DNA of 64,000 nucleotides from positions 1,244,275 to 1,308,274 of the forward strand of contig NW_019091417.1 of assembly GCF_001949145.1 (NCBI RefSeq), written 5' to 3'. Below are positions 63,396 to 64,000 of the stretch, one piece after another. Both the position numbers and the translations under genes were made by a program. The notes under the pieces are model-generated. The model was not told the origin of the DNA and did no database searches. It saw nothing but the letters and a program-made list of their open reading frames with translations. This DNA is from Acanthaster planci (taxonomy: Eukaryota; Echinodermata; Asteroidea; Valvatida; Acanthasteridae). How positions within the stretch are numbered: position 1 is the stretch's first letter; each line of letters starts with the position of its first letter.

Positions 63396-64000
63396 GGAAT
63401 AGAATCATTCAGTATATACTTCTTGCAGAAAAACGACATCTGAAGCGAATGTGTAGTAAACATGACAACTAAAGGTTTGTTGTTGTTTTGTTGCAGCTGT
63501 TGTTCTTGTTATTGCTGCCGCAAGTGTTAGGGATACATTTCCGTCATCACTTTGGATCCTTTCAGATAACATCCACACAATCCACCTGACCTTTTCAGGA
63601 AAAAGATTCAGTTGGGCATGCGTAATGACCTATTAACTGATTGGCAGATTGGCGGTGGGGCGTTGATAATTGCAAAAGAGCTCAGAAATGCATCACCCAG
63701 GCAAACCAAAAGTCGTGAAAATAAAGAAGCTAGGATGGGATAAGATGGCCATCAAAATTTGCCAGCTGGATTTAGGCAATTGCTTAAAGGTTATACATAT
63801 ATCTGAATGCTTTAAAAATTGGCCGGAAGCCTGTTTTATGCCAAGTTAAAAATCATCAATAACTTACATCGTGAGGCATTTACAGGTTGGTGCGATAAAT
63901 CTGGTGTGAAACAAATTAGTCATCCAAAAATTTGATCAGTTGTTCTTTTGTGTTGCTTATTTACTGTTGATGCTGTACACCAAAGTTCCACAACAGGTAT
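63396..64000. other. No supported gene
   Basis: AT-rich sequence with a TTGTTGTTTTGTTG tract at 63478-63491. No open frame or repeat of note to the window end. Confidence 0.5.

Overview
This window looks like gene-poor or intronic DNA from a metazoan nuclear genome. It is AT-rich, and stop codons are dense in all six frames. The longest open frame is 179 codons and no open frame resembles a protein family I can name. I found no rRNA, no intact tRNA, no operon-like layout and no CRISPR array. The repeat content fits an invertebrate: a tRNA-derived SINE with a tandem-repeat tail, several foldback (MITE-like) inverted-repeat elements, a dispersed repeat present twice, and many micro- and minisatellites. 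The SINE body and the 34.6 kb foldback ends remind me of repeats in marine invertebrate, possibly deuterostome, genomes. That is recollection and not a search result, so the organism call is weak.

Layout. 1-9.4 kb: no recognisable gene; a pair of CRE-type palindromes at 8.68 kb. 9.4-10.1 kb: a 30-32 bp minisatellite, a short hairpin motif and a long degenerate GGCT/TGGT microsatellite. 10-14.6 kb: two adjacent hairpins near 13.0 kb. 14.6-15.0 kb: an apparently perfect 205-bp tandem duplication. 20.6 kb: a 12-bp degenerate tandem repeat. 21.6 kb and 44.7 kb: two same-orientation copies of one dispersed repeat, about 23 kb apart. 23.7 kb: a foldback element of about 240 bp. 33.5-33.9 kb: the SINE with its GACT/GACC tail. 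34.55-34.77 kb: a second foldback element. 42.7 kb: a C-rich minisatellite with G-quadruplex potential on the minus strand. 49.0-49.5 kb: two inverted-repeat structures, followed by the longest open frame. 53.8-54.9 kb: paired inverted repeats of about 90 bp bounding about 1.16 kb, a candidate non-autonomous DNA transposon. 57.9-58.0 kb: a near-palindrome with 80-bp arms. 61.65-61.85 kb: eight copies of a 25-bp unit. 63.27-63.40 kb: a diverged 61/62-bp tandem duplication.

I cannot describe genes working together because I can support no gene here. Exons, if present, are probably short and would need transcript or protein alignment to find. I saw no convincing undescribed biological system. 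The best leads are the repeat families listed in the findings.
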